A stretch of DNA of 64,000 nt from Cheiracanthium punctorium. Lineage: Eukaryota > Arthropoda > Arachnida > Araneae > Cheiracanthiidae. Numbering within the stretch: the stretch's first letter is position 1; the number at the start of each line of letters is the position of its first letter. The position numbers were made by a program, and so were the translations under genes. Shown piece after piece: positions 11,643 through 23,935 of the stretch. The stretch lies in NCBI GenBank assembly GCA_038373885.1, contig JAWZYV010013030.1, positions 372,001-436,000 on the forward strand. Reading direction: 5' to 3'. The notes under the pieces were generated by a model. That model made no database searches, was not told the DNA's origin, and worked only from the letters and a program-made list of their open reading frames with translations.

Positions 11643-14030
11643 ATATGTTAGAAGACACCACATTCTTATTTTCAACAATTAACTTTGATAAATAAAAATG
11701 CAGTAAAAGGGGATCACGATAAAACTATAAAAAAATCTGCATTTTTTCAGCTGATTGGTGTCACAGCTTTATGTGTTGGACCCCTTCCAAGAGAAAATCC
11801 TGTGTGCGCCACTGGAGGGGGTAATCCCCCCCCGCACAGCAGCGTAATCTATGGCAACAAGCTCGAGAAACTTTCTTCACTTTCTTTTCTGTAAGACTTT
11901 AAAATATCAACGCTCGTTTAAAAGTTATTCTTACAGAGCATTTTTAAGTTAACCTCACTTAAATGCTGGAAAGCATTTTCTTAAGACAAGCTAACTGAGA
12001 GAAAAGAAACTTACTTCATAGGTGTCAGAAAAGTCAAATGAATTGTTTTATGAATGACGCCCCTTTAATATGATAACTGCATCAATACTTTAAGAAAAAC
12101 TATAAAAAATAAAATAAAATTTAAAAATTGTGTGGCAACCATGAAATATTGACAGCAAAACTTCAGGATCCATTTGATTTTTTTTTTCCTGAGAGATACA
12201 ACAAAAACAAAAAGGAACACATTTGAATGCCCCCTGTTCTTGGGGAACAATTTGTTAAAGTAAAAATTTGATGTTTTCACCGGCGAAAGAAACAGACAAC
12301 GTGGAAAAAAAGAAAGAAAGAGTAGACAAAATATAAGAAATAAAAAGATAACTTGCCGTTTCTATCAAGTTTAAGTGCTTCTTTCATATTCAAAAAGTCT
12401 CTTTTGACATTAGAAAAAGCAATAAACATGATAAGAAAGACGCAAAAAAATGGGAAGGCTATAAATTAGATAAATAGACAGTCGACTAAGGGATATAATA
12501 AATTCGCTTTCCAACCAATGAAAGAAGTTTCACTATCAGGATTATTATTATGGAAGCTTCTTTTTAAATTAAATTATTCAATTTGAGATTACTTTTGGTA
12601 TTAAATTAAGATTGTACTTTGGGAACACTGCCTGCATGCGAGTCAGGCCACTGATAAAGTGACATACTCGATAAAGCCTCAGAGGAAATAAGATATTTGT
12701 TTCGTTCTTTTTTTTAATTTTTTTTTTCGTTTTTTCGTTTTACATCGTAAACATTTGTCATCTCCTAATTTTTCTCTCTACGTTATCAAGAAAGGAATAT
12801 ATAACATTTCTCTCGTGTGACATCTACTTAGCATTCAGACATGAATACGATTTTCTTTCTTTATTTGTAGAAATGAGTAGACATTTTATAAAGATGCATT
12901 TTTTAAGGAAACTGTTTGTGATAAATATTTAACGGTATTTTCAGTTTTATTTAAGGAAAAAGGGACTTATAAGAACGCAGCATTTTCAGATTAGTTTTTA
13001 TAAAGTTAAATATGCATTCTTTTGGATAAATTACCATTAGTGATATTGATTCGACGATTACATAAGTTTTACAATTAGTATTTTTAACTTATCAATGTCT
13101 ATCTTAAACTGTCAAGCAGTGAAATTTTACATATATTATTTGCATGAATGAAAACCCCATGTATATTGTAGTACAACGTTTTGAATTTTTGTACCTGTAA
13201 AGAAAATCTCTAAACACAAAATTTGAAAAATAATAATAATTATAATTATACTTAAAAAAATTCAATATTCACTGTATTTAATGATGAGTATTTTTCAAAA
13301 CAGGACATTTTTAAAAAAATAATCGTAATTTTAGATAGTGATTGTAGTGAAATCGAAAGACAAAAAGTGTTTGAAGTTATTTGAGCTCTTTGCTAGAATT
13401 TCATCGTAAAGGTAATATCATACCTTGCAAAAAATATCTGGTTGTTAAATTTTGTTAAATTTAAATATGAATAATGCAAACAACAATCTCAAACAAACAT
13501 AATTTTAACATAACTCAAGCATAAACAGGCCTATTTTAATGAAATCTGGTATAAATTTAAGATAAACCAGCTGAGTAAGTATTGTTAATTTTCCTCTACA
13601 TGACAGTATCAAAGTTAGATGCATAAGTAATACTGTTTAACAGATTAAAACATTATTAATTTAGAATTTTCTGGCAATCTGGAAATCAAAATTAACCCTA
13701 TAAGGGACTTAATACCTTATGTGGAATAAACATTTTAATTATAATTGTCATTACTGTTCCCCTTACTGTCAAATTGATTGAAATTTAAACAGTAATCTTC
13801 CTTTCCGTTTGTTTATTTAAAAAAATTAACAAAAATAGCAGAGTTTTAATAGTTCGATATAATAAGAAATCATTTTAATACTAAAATTTCAAAATAAATG
13901 CCAAAAAATCTAGTTAAGGCTCAGTGTGCCGCATATGGAGCTGAAATGAAAAAGTAATTTTCTAGTGAAATATTTGGTTATTATTATTATTTTATTATTA
14001 CTCTTCCCCAACTGCTAACCATTAATATCA

Positions 14031-14031
<1 letters not shown>
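11643..14031. other. AT-rich sequence without recognised features
   Basis: The open frames at 11685-11894 and 12065-12280 are low-complexity and show no domain. Poly-T and poly-A runs are common (12169-12187, 12710-12740). I found no TIR, tandem array or RNA gene. Confidence 0.55.

Positions 14032-14088
<57 letters not shown>
14032..14088. repeat. Compound (AC)n(AT)n microsatellite
   Basis: An (AC) tract of about 31 bases is followed immediately by an (AT) tract of about 26 bases. A feature like this is prone to length variation and to Z-DNA or cruciform formation. Confidence 0.95.
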
Positions 14089-14890
14089 CAGGCATAGAAA
14101 TAAAATCAGGCCTTGCAGAGTTAAATCCGTGCGACAGTAAAAGACTTTCATTTCAAAAAATAAAACAAAACTGCACAGTACAATTCGTTTTTCTTATTCA
14201 TTCCTTAATGGATTTTATTACTTTCTCTCAATACACGCTGAAACCATCTCCAATACTTAATGTGAATCCATAAGATAAGGACTGATTTGCATTATGATTG
14301 GGCTACTGCTAAATTGTGTGGCCGTACATAAATAATAAAGAAATGAGAATGTCACTGCTAAGTTTCCCATCTCCTACATATTCATTTAGCTCACAAGAAC
14401 GCACAAGAAGGATACATAAACTACGTGCTTGGAATCGTCGATCGGAATGATTGCTGAATTAATGAGAACAATTATATATTTTCAATTATATAAATCATAC
14501 CACTCATCATACTGACTTTTCAATCACTCAGTTTCTTACATTATCCATCATACTTTCTGACACTCGTAACTTAACGTTGAGAAGGAATTCGGTAGAATGA
14601 TGTATAACATTCTGATAATGCTATGGCTGAACATTTAATTGGACATTCACGAAATGGTCCATGTTTTCTCGAAAATGTATTGTCTTCGCACGGAAATAGA
14701 GACCATTTACCAGTATGCAACCAGGTGATCGATTATAAATTTGTTTAGATATTTGCCATTATCAGCGTAAAGTTGGGATGCTAAAGGAAACAGACGTTCA
14801 GGTAGTCTCCTCTGTTGAAACTACCGAGGGATATACTATTAACGTAGGCTTATTCATTGTGTAGTTAACTATAAGGTGCCCGTTGAAAAA

Positions 14891-14912
14891 TCTCTACTTA
14901 TTATAAAAGAAG

Positions 14913-14944
<32 letters not shown>

Positions 14945-17733
14945 CTTTCGGCAGCGTTACGGACAAACGGCTACACCTAGAAACACCAAATTTGGTACTC
15001 GGGAAGATGTAAATATGTAGTTGTGCACCTCGAAGCGATTTTTTCAAAATTCGATCTAGATTTTTTTTTATTTTATGTTTTATGCGATTTTTGGCATTTT
15101 TTCTCACCTAATTCGTAATAACGGCGGAAATTACGCTCGCAGCAAAACGGCATTTGTATCATCGGATAGAGGAGGACATTTTCTTTTAAAGACAGTTTGT
15201 TCTGAATACGTAACATGATTTACCGATTTTTAGGAATTTTTTTACTAAACATCTGCTTCGCGATTTTTTTTCGTAAAATAATTTTAAAACTGTCGCATCT
15301 TGAATTCTATCCGTCATAACTTTTAGATATTTTGACAAATCGTGAAACATTCTTTTCTCCCTCTTTTAAAATAAAAACGAAAAAATTATGTAAATTAGAT
15401 GATTTTTTACGAATTTTAATGCAGCCTAATGTTTAGAATTTAATAGCATCAACGCGATCTTACGCCATTCATTACATTGCGATCACGGCACGAGAATTTA
15501 TGTTCGGTTGTTGCCACAGAAAGGATTAAAAAAAAAGGTTTTTTTCAACCAATCGAGTTTTTAAATGGGATATCAGAATTTCAATTCGCAAGTGAGGATC
15601 TATGACGTCAAATGCTTTAAGATACGTAAAAATTACGCCATAATTTTAACTCATTTATTCCAGCTCTGTTTTCAACACAGGGAGACGATATTTTGATTAA
15701 AATTTACTGTAGAAATAAACTAAGAAATTCGCGTATTATTATTATTAGAAGTGGTATTTTAATCCGGTGCTTATTTAAAAATTGAAATGTTTTCACGGCG
15801 CTGAAAATGTTCATTTTAAAAGTTACAAAGTTCGTTTCAAAGCGCGATATATTAAAATTTTTCTATTTACTATTTTTATTTTTGGCATTTAATTTAGCGT
15901 AGGCGTTGCCTAACATACGCATGCAGGTTGCGAGTATAGTTTTATTTTAACGTTGAATTACGTTCCTCCATAAAGGTCCAACGCAAAGTTTTAATGATAC
16001 CGTTTGAAAACAATTATGCGAAATATCGAAATTAACTCCCTCAATCTACCGGGGTATCCTTTACGGCAGTCAAACAGTGACGTCATAAATTTTAAAAAAT
16101 GCGTGAAATTTGTGAACTCTGCAACTCTAACGCCCTGTCACAATTAAAATGGGAATAAGTAGCTCCTCGAGATTACACAGTTTGATGTTTTTCAGGAGAC
16201 AGGACTATGGAGGATATAAAAGATATCGCTATATTAGATACATGGATATTTAAAATGGCACCCCTTGGATATTTTCTCCCCACAGTAAGATGAAATGGTT
16301 TGCGGCGCTAAATACGCCAATCTTATAAAACTATGTATAAATTAAATATATATGGAGAGTTTCCTTAATGGCAACCATTATGTGAAATGATTATTATTTA
16401 TGCTAATGCGTAAATTGCAAAGAATCGCCACAGAATCACAAGATCCCATTGAGGCCAAATAATCTAAGCTGTTTCTTTTAAGGGAGCCTTGAAGAGGGAG
16501 AAGCGAGTATAGATAGTATTAATGTACGTAATAGGTAGTATTATTAGATTTGTCAGGATAATATGAATAAATCGCAATGTACCACGTTAATAAATATTTC
16601 ATGAAATTAAAAGTGTTTATCCTTTTTCAACGGTTGTCTTACAACCAACTAAATGAAAAGTAATTCTAATTTGCGTTAATATATCCCGCAGTAATTTCAA
16701 CAGAGGAGATTACTTGAACTTTTTTAAAAATGAAATTCTGTTTTGTCACATGCAGATATGATTTTAGTAGTAAAATATTCCCTTCTTCCCGTATGAAGAG
16801 CGGGTGCGCAGCTATTTTAAAAACATCTCTTGAAAATAGCATGAATGAATTCAGAAGACCTCAAAACGTGTAAATACACCAAAATCTCGAAGTCGAATTT
16901 TTTCATGATTACAATACTTTCCTTATATGGTACATCAGTGGCGCACCCAGGATTTTAGTTTAGGGGGGCTGGGCTACATACAAATACTGCTGAACTCGGT
17001 CATAGTGACCTCGGTTAGTTACAACTCTCTTATAACGTCAAAATATTCGGTACCACTTGACTGTCCCAAAGAACACGAGCAATGTAACTCATTATAAAGT
17101 CATAAATAATTATCTGATCTTTTGAGCGACGTTGTAACCGCGTGTAACAGTGTTTCAACTAACTGTAAGTAAGCATTTATTTAAAAAATTTTTTTAAATA
17201 AATGTCTTTTTTGGTTAGAAATAATTTGAAGACAATTAAAAAAAGAAAGAACTAAAAAAAAATTAATTCATTAGCGACAATTTTCATATTTTTAAAGCTT
17301 TTCACTTCTAACTTTCTACCTTTAGGGGGGGCTTCAGCCCCCATAGCCCCCTCCGTGGGTGCGCCTATGTGGTACATGTTCGGAAAGAAATAAATGGTGC
17401 TCCATTTCATGTAGTGTCTTAGGTATTTAATGCTACAACTTGAGCCTAAAAAACAGTATTATGTAGAAATAAGACATTTTGAAAGCCAGGAGTTCTCTGC
17501 AAACCATTAAGCTTTCCACTTTTTTGATAGTGAATGACACTGACGTATTTTTTTTTTTTTTTGAGTCATTATACTGCAATGATCAGGTTAGTACTCATGA
17601 CACAAACTTTACATTAAGAGTCAAATAATTTTGCTCTTTTTTTTTTTTAAATTCCACATCACGAATAATTTCGAATTACACATGTAAGGAAAATTTTCGT
17701 TTCCTACCGTGCGAAGAACGGGCACGCAGCTAG
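14891..17733 (+). mobile_element. Non-autonomous Helitron-like element with two candidate 3' ends
   Basis: The left end starts TCTCTACTTATTATAAAAG directly after an A (14890). It is followed by a (GT)n tract (about 14917-14944) and a conserved-looking block with acggctacacctagaaacac. The right end has a short imperfect hairpin (17707-17721, ccgtgc-gaa-gaacgg) and gcacgcagCTAG before a T at 17734. A TC start, a CTRR end, a subterminal hairpin and A|T insertion are Helitron hallmarks. A second end-like sequence (cccgtatgaagagcggg then gcgcagctat) lies at 16789-16815. No Rep/helicase frame is present. The hAT element at 16936-17369 lies between the two ends. Confidence 0.7.
16936..17369 (+). mobile_element. 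hAT MITE, family GTGGCGCACCCA, intact copy
   Basis: The left end is cagtggcgcacccagg and the right end is gtgggtgcgcctatg. The perfect 8-bp duplication tggtacat is at 16928-16935 and 17370-17377. Near the right end lies the subterminal palindromic block ggggggcttcagccccc. An internal motif (cataaataattatctgat) is shared in inverted orientation with 26343-26755. It is inserted in the 3' part of the Helitron-like element, so it is younger than that segment. Confidence 0.92.
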
Positions 17734-17734
17734 T

Positions 17735-19654
17735 AATGAATATAACAAACACTTTAATTTCACGGAGCATTTATTAATACGGCATATTGTGCTTTGATCC
17801 ATATTATCCTAACAAATTTGAAAATCTTACTTATACTATTACTTATACTGATTCTATCTAACTTCACTCTTAAATACTCAGTTAAAATCCTTCATTGGAC
17901 CTCCCTTGTTCAAGATAATCTCAAGAAAAATACCAAACTGTTTAATTTCGAGGAGCTGTTTAGCGTTAAAAAATTGTCAATTTGAATTAAAGTTGGTGGC
18001 AGACTTCATGAATTTCACTCAATTTTTAATTCACGTTTTTGACTGCCGTAAAAGAAACCTCTGGTACTTGAGTTAGTTCATCTGGTTATTTCACACATTT
18101 AGTTTTCAGACGGAGTAATACTGAAATTTCCAAAGACGTTGAATTTTTTTCCCTTTACATGGGACCGTTATGGAGAAACATAATCCTATGTAAAATAATA
18201 ATAATAATAATAATAAATTAAATTAAATTTAAATTAAAAAAATCAGTCACTGTTGTACGTGAATCGTTGCCAAGTCATGAAATTAGATTGTTCAGAGAAT
18301 TAATCTGCAGAGGAGTTTTAGTACACAAAAGACACACATTTACAGTTTTTAGTATGAAGTGTAGGAAACAAACTTATTATTTTAGAGCATTGCAATGTTT
18401 TACTGGTTTTATGAAAGTTCTTTTCTACTTCATCCCTTTCTTGCAGAGCTGTTTCCATTATACTTTCCAGATTTTGCTGAAGCCTGCATTGAGGCATAAA
18501 TTTGTAGCTCAATTTAATTAATTATTGACGGTTGACAGCATTTAATTTGAGAACTTATCCAAAAAATTATCCATGTTCAAGGTAAAAGGCCATTACTTGG
18601 TCTCTATAAATGTGAAAAAATCAAATTTATTTATAGTAAGATGACAAAATTGAAAAAAGTAATGCTATGTTTTTGCAATCAACACTGAAAATTTGAGAAT
18701 TTTCTATCTACATAAAAACATAATTACTGTGTCAAAAGAGATTTAATGTTATTTTACTCTGTTCCAAATTCATTGAATTAGCTTCGGGGGGGGGGGGGGG
18801 GATTGACACTGCATTTTTACGGTTACTCTAACAGCTTCAAAGATGTGGGTATTGGTCATCTTTAATGTTTTAGGTAAAAATTCCTGTTTTATATAATTAT
18901 TAGGGTGTCTGTGTGGTATTCTTTTAAAAGGGAACTGGCCCTATTTTCGTAACATCCAAATAAACTAACAAAACTATGAATTGTTGATATATCATAACTG
19001 GGTAATTTTCGCAGATTGATTAAGCTCAGGACCAAAGTACCGCAAAAATTAATAAACAATAAGCAACTAAAGTAGTAAAAAGAAAATTATATAGTATTCT
19101 AAGACTGATATTTTAATATATGTACTATAATGCACTTAACTCATCAGTTGTACATTACAGCTCTTAAAAATGCTGTCTCACTCAAGTTTTTAATTTTTGA
19201 AGCAATGTATTTCAGACTTCAACTTTTATTCTTTAAGTTAAATATTTACAATTAAAATAATACCTTTTAATTCAGTCTAAATGCATATGTTAGAGCAACT
19301 AGATTCGTGATAAGAGAGTTGGATAAGGGGGAGCGGGGGGGGGGGATTCTGGGTTTAGCTTGCATAGTTATACTGTATAATTAGAGTCAATCTGAAATCA
19401 CGCGAAGTAAATTGAATCGTCAAGCTGTAAATTCAGCTTAAAACTTTACTGCTAGTTCTGTTTGAGTTTTGGTTCAAAATGGGAACTTACGAAGTTTTGC
19501 ATAAATCAGCTGCAGGTTAATGTTGCGGGATAGGATTTGAATTTCAGTTTTTCGAGATCGACGGCTATTTAAGTCCTTCATTTCAGTTGCTCCTCGTTAA
19601 AACTTCATTGTTTTAAAGGATCATTTTACAGCATAATGTTTGGACAAACACAAA
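17735..19654. other. AT-rich sequence with simple repeats
   Basis: Contains an (AAT)n tract at about 18198-18216 and G runs at 18786-18801 (16 G) and 19335-19344 (10 G). The open frames at 17794-17985 and 18267-18521 show no domain. No element boundaries were identified. Confidence 0.55.
18786..18801 (+). repeat. Poly(G) run, 16 nt
   Basis: Sixteen consecutive G residues in AT-rich surroundings. Shorter runs occur at 19335-19344 (10 G), 20824-20836 (13 G), 24046-24056 (11 C), 53328-53338 (11 G) and 59480-59489. Such runs can form quadruplexes and are prone to sequencing and assembly length error. Confidence 0.9.
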
Positions 19655-19750
19655 CATCCAAGGGTGAGTAGGAATCGAACCAATACTTTACAAATGTAGA
19701 ACTCCGTTTTCATGAAGCAGACGAATCTACTAAATCTTCTAATTTGAAAG
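19655..19750 (-). other. Possible tRNA-related fragment
   Basis: On the minus strand ggttcgattcc (about 19669-19679) is a near-perfect pol III B-box. About 50 nt upstream, gatttagtagattcg is a poor A-box. The arms do not fold into a convincing cloverleaf: the T-stem has mismatches. It may be a decayed tRNA gene or tRNA-derived SINE head. Low confidence. Confidence 0.25.
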
Positions 19751-20085
19751 TTATCTTCACTGAATTCAACACGACTGTAAAGGGGGTATTAAAATTCCGA
19801 CCAGTCCTTTTCTTCCTTATGAGATTCCCAATAGTACAAGAATATGCATATGGACATAACACAGAATGAGCATACATGCTGGAAACATTAGAAATGATTG
19901 CGTTTCCTATGTTATCTCAAGTGTATCTGTAATTTTCCACTTCAAGTTTATTGCAATTCTATTCGACCGCTGTTTTAAAGCCTCCCCAGAGGGGGAAGTA
20001 ATTCTTAGCTTGGCATCCCTCTCGTTATCGAGAAGAGGTTTTTGTCCTCGTTCTATGGAAAATGAATTGGCTGCTTCTACATTAA

Positions 20086-20470
20086 CCCTTTACGCGCAGT
20101 GTTCCCGCTCTGGGAACACCCAACTCTGACGTGTTGACTGTTGCCAGTCACGAAGAATAGATCTGATTTCTATAAAAATAGTTGCGGGCGATATAGCTCC
20201 ACGAGAATCCTTTACTTTTTAGCACGTTATTTCCCGTAAAAAAAAATTGTCACGATTATTTTTAACAGCACTGACATCTGCCGAAAAATGGAAGAATGCG
20301 CGAACAGCTGGCTGTGCCCGCGGACAGCCAGCTGTCGTCAAAAAAAAGGGTCTCTAGATCTGTAGCCGCGATGAACGTTTCGATCGTCCGCTATCTTGCT
20401 GGTAGTTAAGTCGAGCGATGGCAACGGCTGCCCTTTTTTCAGCATTTGGAAAGGTTTGAGCCTCAAAGGG
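20086..20470 (+). mobile_element. piggyBac-like MITE, subfamily A, full length (385 bp)
   Basis: It is flanked by TTAA at 20082-20085 and 20471-20474. The ends are ccctttacgcgcag and, in reverse complement, ccctttgaggc. TTAA duplication with CCC-type ends is the piggyBac signature. The left half carries gttcccgctctgggaacacc (a perfect hairpin of gttccc and gggaac) and a tttctataaaaatagttgcg block. The centre is a perfect 11-bp-arm palindrome, cagctggctgt and acagccagctg (about 20306-20335). The right half carries tctctagatctgt and tcttgctggtagttaagtcg. No transposase. Confidence 0.9.
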
Positions 20471-20863
20471 TTAATAGGCATATTTCGGGTACTTGCAATA
20501 CATGTATTTTGAAAGTAAATAACGATTATATGAAACAGCATTTCAAAGCATCGTTATTTAGTAACATAAGTTGGTTTGTTTCTATAAAAAACATTAATAT
20601 TTTATTTACTAATAAACATTGTTTTCATGGGATGTTTATGAAATATAGACAGATTTTATAAATAGTACACACACATACACATAAAGAGGACTTTTCCAAA
20701 ATATCTTTGATAAAATAATAAAATTGCAAGCATAAGGGACCGAAGTACGTGTACATTTTATGATGGGAAGCGGAAAAGCCTAACTGAAGAAAAACCTCCG
20801 CTTTCTCTCCATTGTCTGTAGGTGGGGGGGGGGGGGACTGGCTTTTACGGTTTAGCGCTTTAA

Positions 20864-21159
20864 GGCCCCTTCAGTGATCCAGAGACATGTCGCGGGTCGC
20901 TAGCAGTAGGGTGCCAATAGCGGAACCAATTCTTCAATAGTGTAACCATTTCCTTCAAAAAGGTGGTGATACTCCGGTATTAAACCAACAAAAGATAATT
21001 GGGGACCGTGAATAATATTGCGATGTCGCATATCCCCCATCTATTGTTCGGTAGAGGATACCCCAAGTGTCGCCGCCAGTCGCAGCTTCCTAACCATGTC
21101 AAATTTCCCCGTTCAAATACATTGTAGCCGCGACATGTCTCTGGATCACTGAAGGGGCC
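20864..21159. mobile_element. TTAA-flanked MITE with 32-bp perfect inverted ends
   Basis: The left end starts ggccccttcagtgatccaga and the right end is its exact inverse over 32 bases, ending at ccgcgacatg toward the interior. TTAA occurs at 20860-20863 and 21160-21163. It is unrelated in sequence to the other TTAA family here. TTAA targets are used by piggyBac and Kolobok elements, and I cannot choose between them. The interior is non-coding. The intact TIR implies relatively recent mobility. Confidence 0.88.
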
Positions 21160-21590
21160 TTAAATCTTCTATGGTGGATTCCGGTAGTCATTAAAAAGTC
21201 GTAAAACTAGCGCTAACAATGTCCCCTTACCCCCTGTAGCGCGGCGAAAGACGAGGGAACTGGACAGAGGCCATATAATATCGGATTGCAGCACCACAGA
21301 CTTCCATCTTACTTTGATAGGAATATCAGAAATTGTGCAACTCTTAATCCGCATTACATCAGATAAGGTAGAGCTGTATATTGGTTACTCTAAGCACAGT
21401 TTTATTATTAAAATCTTGATTTCTTCTGCCTTGATCTTTTCCTTCTGATTGCCTATTGCGCATACTTCTTAAGGAGCTACCACGTTAAAACGGTTTTAAC
21501 ATGCGCCCCTTTTCATTTCGAAATTGGATTATTTCATTCCCCCTCCACTTCTTTTTCATTTTTGACATATATTTTAGGAACATTATACAT

Positions 21591-21660
21591 ATACAGGGTG
21601 TAGACAAAAATCCTTAGGTAGGGTAGGATATACCATGGCAAGTCGAAATTTTCCATAAGA
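21591..21660 (+). other. Possible transposon end (TACAGGGTGT type)
   Basis: Sequence tatacagggtgtagacaaaa at 21590 resembles a common terminus of arthropod DNA elements. No partner end was found, so this is only a candidate fragment. Confidence 0.25.
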
Positions 21661-21721
21661 ACAGAAAATCAGGAACGTAGTCGTTATCTATAAAATAAAA
21701 AGTATTGTTAGTCCAGATACT

Positions 21722-21990
21722 TTCTTTCTTTCTAATGGACTATTCAACTACCCACTATAAGCTTGACCGCTACGAGGGGCAGAGATATTGGTCATTTTAT
21801 AAAGAAGACGCCTATAAGACAGGCCAACCTTGAAACCCCCTTTCACCATGAGTGATCTCCTAATTTTGAACCAATTCCAAATTAGAGATGTATTCCCCTG
21901 GATAACCACCCCCAGAGGCACTGTTTGGACATGGAATAAATTGGAGCCACAACAAATTTTGCGAGCACCAGCTCCCATACTGCGGTCCCT
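21722..21990 (-). repeat. Dispersed repeat of unknown type, copy B
   Basis: This is the inverted partner of 6508-6775. On the minus strand it holds one uninterrupted frame (21748-21978, 76 codons) reading GARKICCGSN, FHVQTVPLGVVIQ, IWNWFKIRR and so on. The opposite strand also stays open (21830-22144). Open frames on both strands limit how much coding potential can be inferred. Boundaries are set only by loss of similarity to copy A. Confidence 0.65.
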
Positions 21991-21999
21991 CAGCAGTCT

Positions 22000-23709
22000 A
22001 GCCTACAGAGGTTGTCACCCTCTCATTATTAAAGTTCTTGAAGGAACGGAGTGCAAACGACTGGGGCACTGTCTGACAGTCCAGTTATTAATTAGGTTCT
22101 GTACACAAGAGGCTTGTTCTTTAAAAAGTGCGTCATGGAAATGATAATACTATACCTATAATTATCATTTACAGTTCAGAGAATTTTATGAAGACAATTC
22201 ATTTTTTGAAACCAGATTTTCAAACTTCATAACACTTAACACTTTTTCAGCGATTCAAAAATTTTGCTAACTTATATTATGTGTTTTAAAGTTGTCTTGT
22301 GTAGCCCTAATCCTTTTTAGGAAGTTTCAATATGAATCCTGATATAACCTGTATCTACATGAAAATTTTGACTTTTCGTAGAATATCTTACGCGTAATTT
22401 AAACACAAAACATTTAAACATAACACAGTGAAGCAATCTTCAGACATTTTTAAAATTTAGCTTTAATTCATTACATCTTTTTTCTAATAATAAAACATTC
22501 ACAAGTGAATTTTTTTATTCCACCATTACATTTTTCTACAGATTTGGGAGTTTGAGTTTTATTTAAAATTTTTAAAAAAAGCAATTTTTTTTAATAAAAG
22601 CCTTATTTTCATAGAGATAGTATTCTGCAAGTGGTAGACATTCTAGTCATTAAACATCTATTAAAAAAAAAAAAAAAAACTTTTAGGGTCATCAAACCAA
22701 CAAAAGCCTTTTATGGAAGGCTATAAACAAATCTTGAAACAACTATTATTATTATTATTATTATTACTTAGAATTGTTCGCAAACTGTATTTTTAACCAA
22801 TAGAAAGAAAAAGACACGTTTAATGAGTATAATTTAAATCAATACAATACTATTTAAGTCCTAAATAAAAGTAGATACTTTTAATTTTCCAGCTTTTCAA
22901 TGTGTAGCACAAACGGCATGTAAGTAAATATAATTATTTAATGGTAATTTTTATCTTGTTAATTTAAATTAGTATAGTAAAGTAGTTCAAAAATATATTT
23001 AATTCAGCAAATGTAACTAGTTGAATGGTACTGAAACTTTCTGGCTGTATTTTACTCTCTAAGTATATTTAAAGCGTTGCCCAAATATTTTTGCTGTGCG
23101 GTTTTTTTTTTTTAAATATAGGATTTCCGTTAAAAAATGTATAATCAGTATTTACAGTACTGATTTTTTTCCAATTATAAAACTTATTCTCCCGTTTTCT
23201 TCATTGTCAATTGATGCGAGTACACTACTGGCTTTTAACTTATTAGAATGCGTGTCTCACATTAAAATATTTGATTAAATGAGCATCGGATAACACCGAC
23301 CCCTTAAAAAATAAAATGATAAATGAAGTATTTCATAATTTAAATACTGAAGAATTTAATAAATTATTTTCAGAATTGTGGTTTTTGTTCATACATTGTT
23401 TACATCATCCCCTCAATCGTTTCTTATATTTTTAATCTTCTGAGCGACTGAGGCGTAGAGTTTGATTGGGAGGCTTTTCGGTTTTCTCTCCAATACATCT
23501 ACATGTTTTTATTTTTACTAAATCACACATATCAAACACAATTTTTAAACTTTAAATATTGAAAAAATATTGATTGCTTATGCATTCTTTTTGCTTCTAG
23601 TCAAAATTATTATTGTAATTATAAAAATTATCTAAACTTAGAATGAAGAGATGGGTTGGCCCCTTTTTTCTAATTTTAATCTTACTTCTTAGCAATATTG
23701 TCTCATACG
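22000..23709. other. AT-rich sequence with simple repeats
   Basis: Contains a 17-18 nt A run near 22663-22680 and an (ATT)n tract at 22744-22766. The 60-codon frame at 23096-23278 has no domain. Nothing else could be supported. Confidence 0.55.
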
Positions 23710-23935
23710 TACACTCTAAAAATAAGCTTACCTATATTGGAAACTTTCGGTGAAATTTTAAGGAAATTCTCCATTTATATTTGAATGCAGGACAATGTCC
23801 GTCTATCAAGGGTCAGTTCTTCTCTGGAACGGAATTTCTTCTGGAATTTAATGGCGTAAATACATAAAAATTGTGCTGGCGTCCCATTTGCCAGCAGTAT
23901 CCATATTTGCATGCAGTTAATTTTTTTACAGTGTA
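23710..23935. mobile_element. TA-flanked MITE, TACACTSTAAAAA ends
   Basis: The left end reads TACACTCTAAAAAT and the right end, in reverse complement, reads TACACTGTAAAAAAATTAA. The outermost TA on each side is the presumed TSD. The interior has no coding capacity. TA targets and CACTNTAAAA-type ends fit the Tc1/mariner-derived MITE class. The two elements at 48413 and 48761 have similar termini. Confidence 0.75.
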
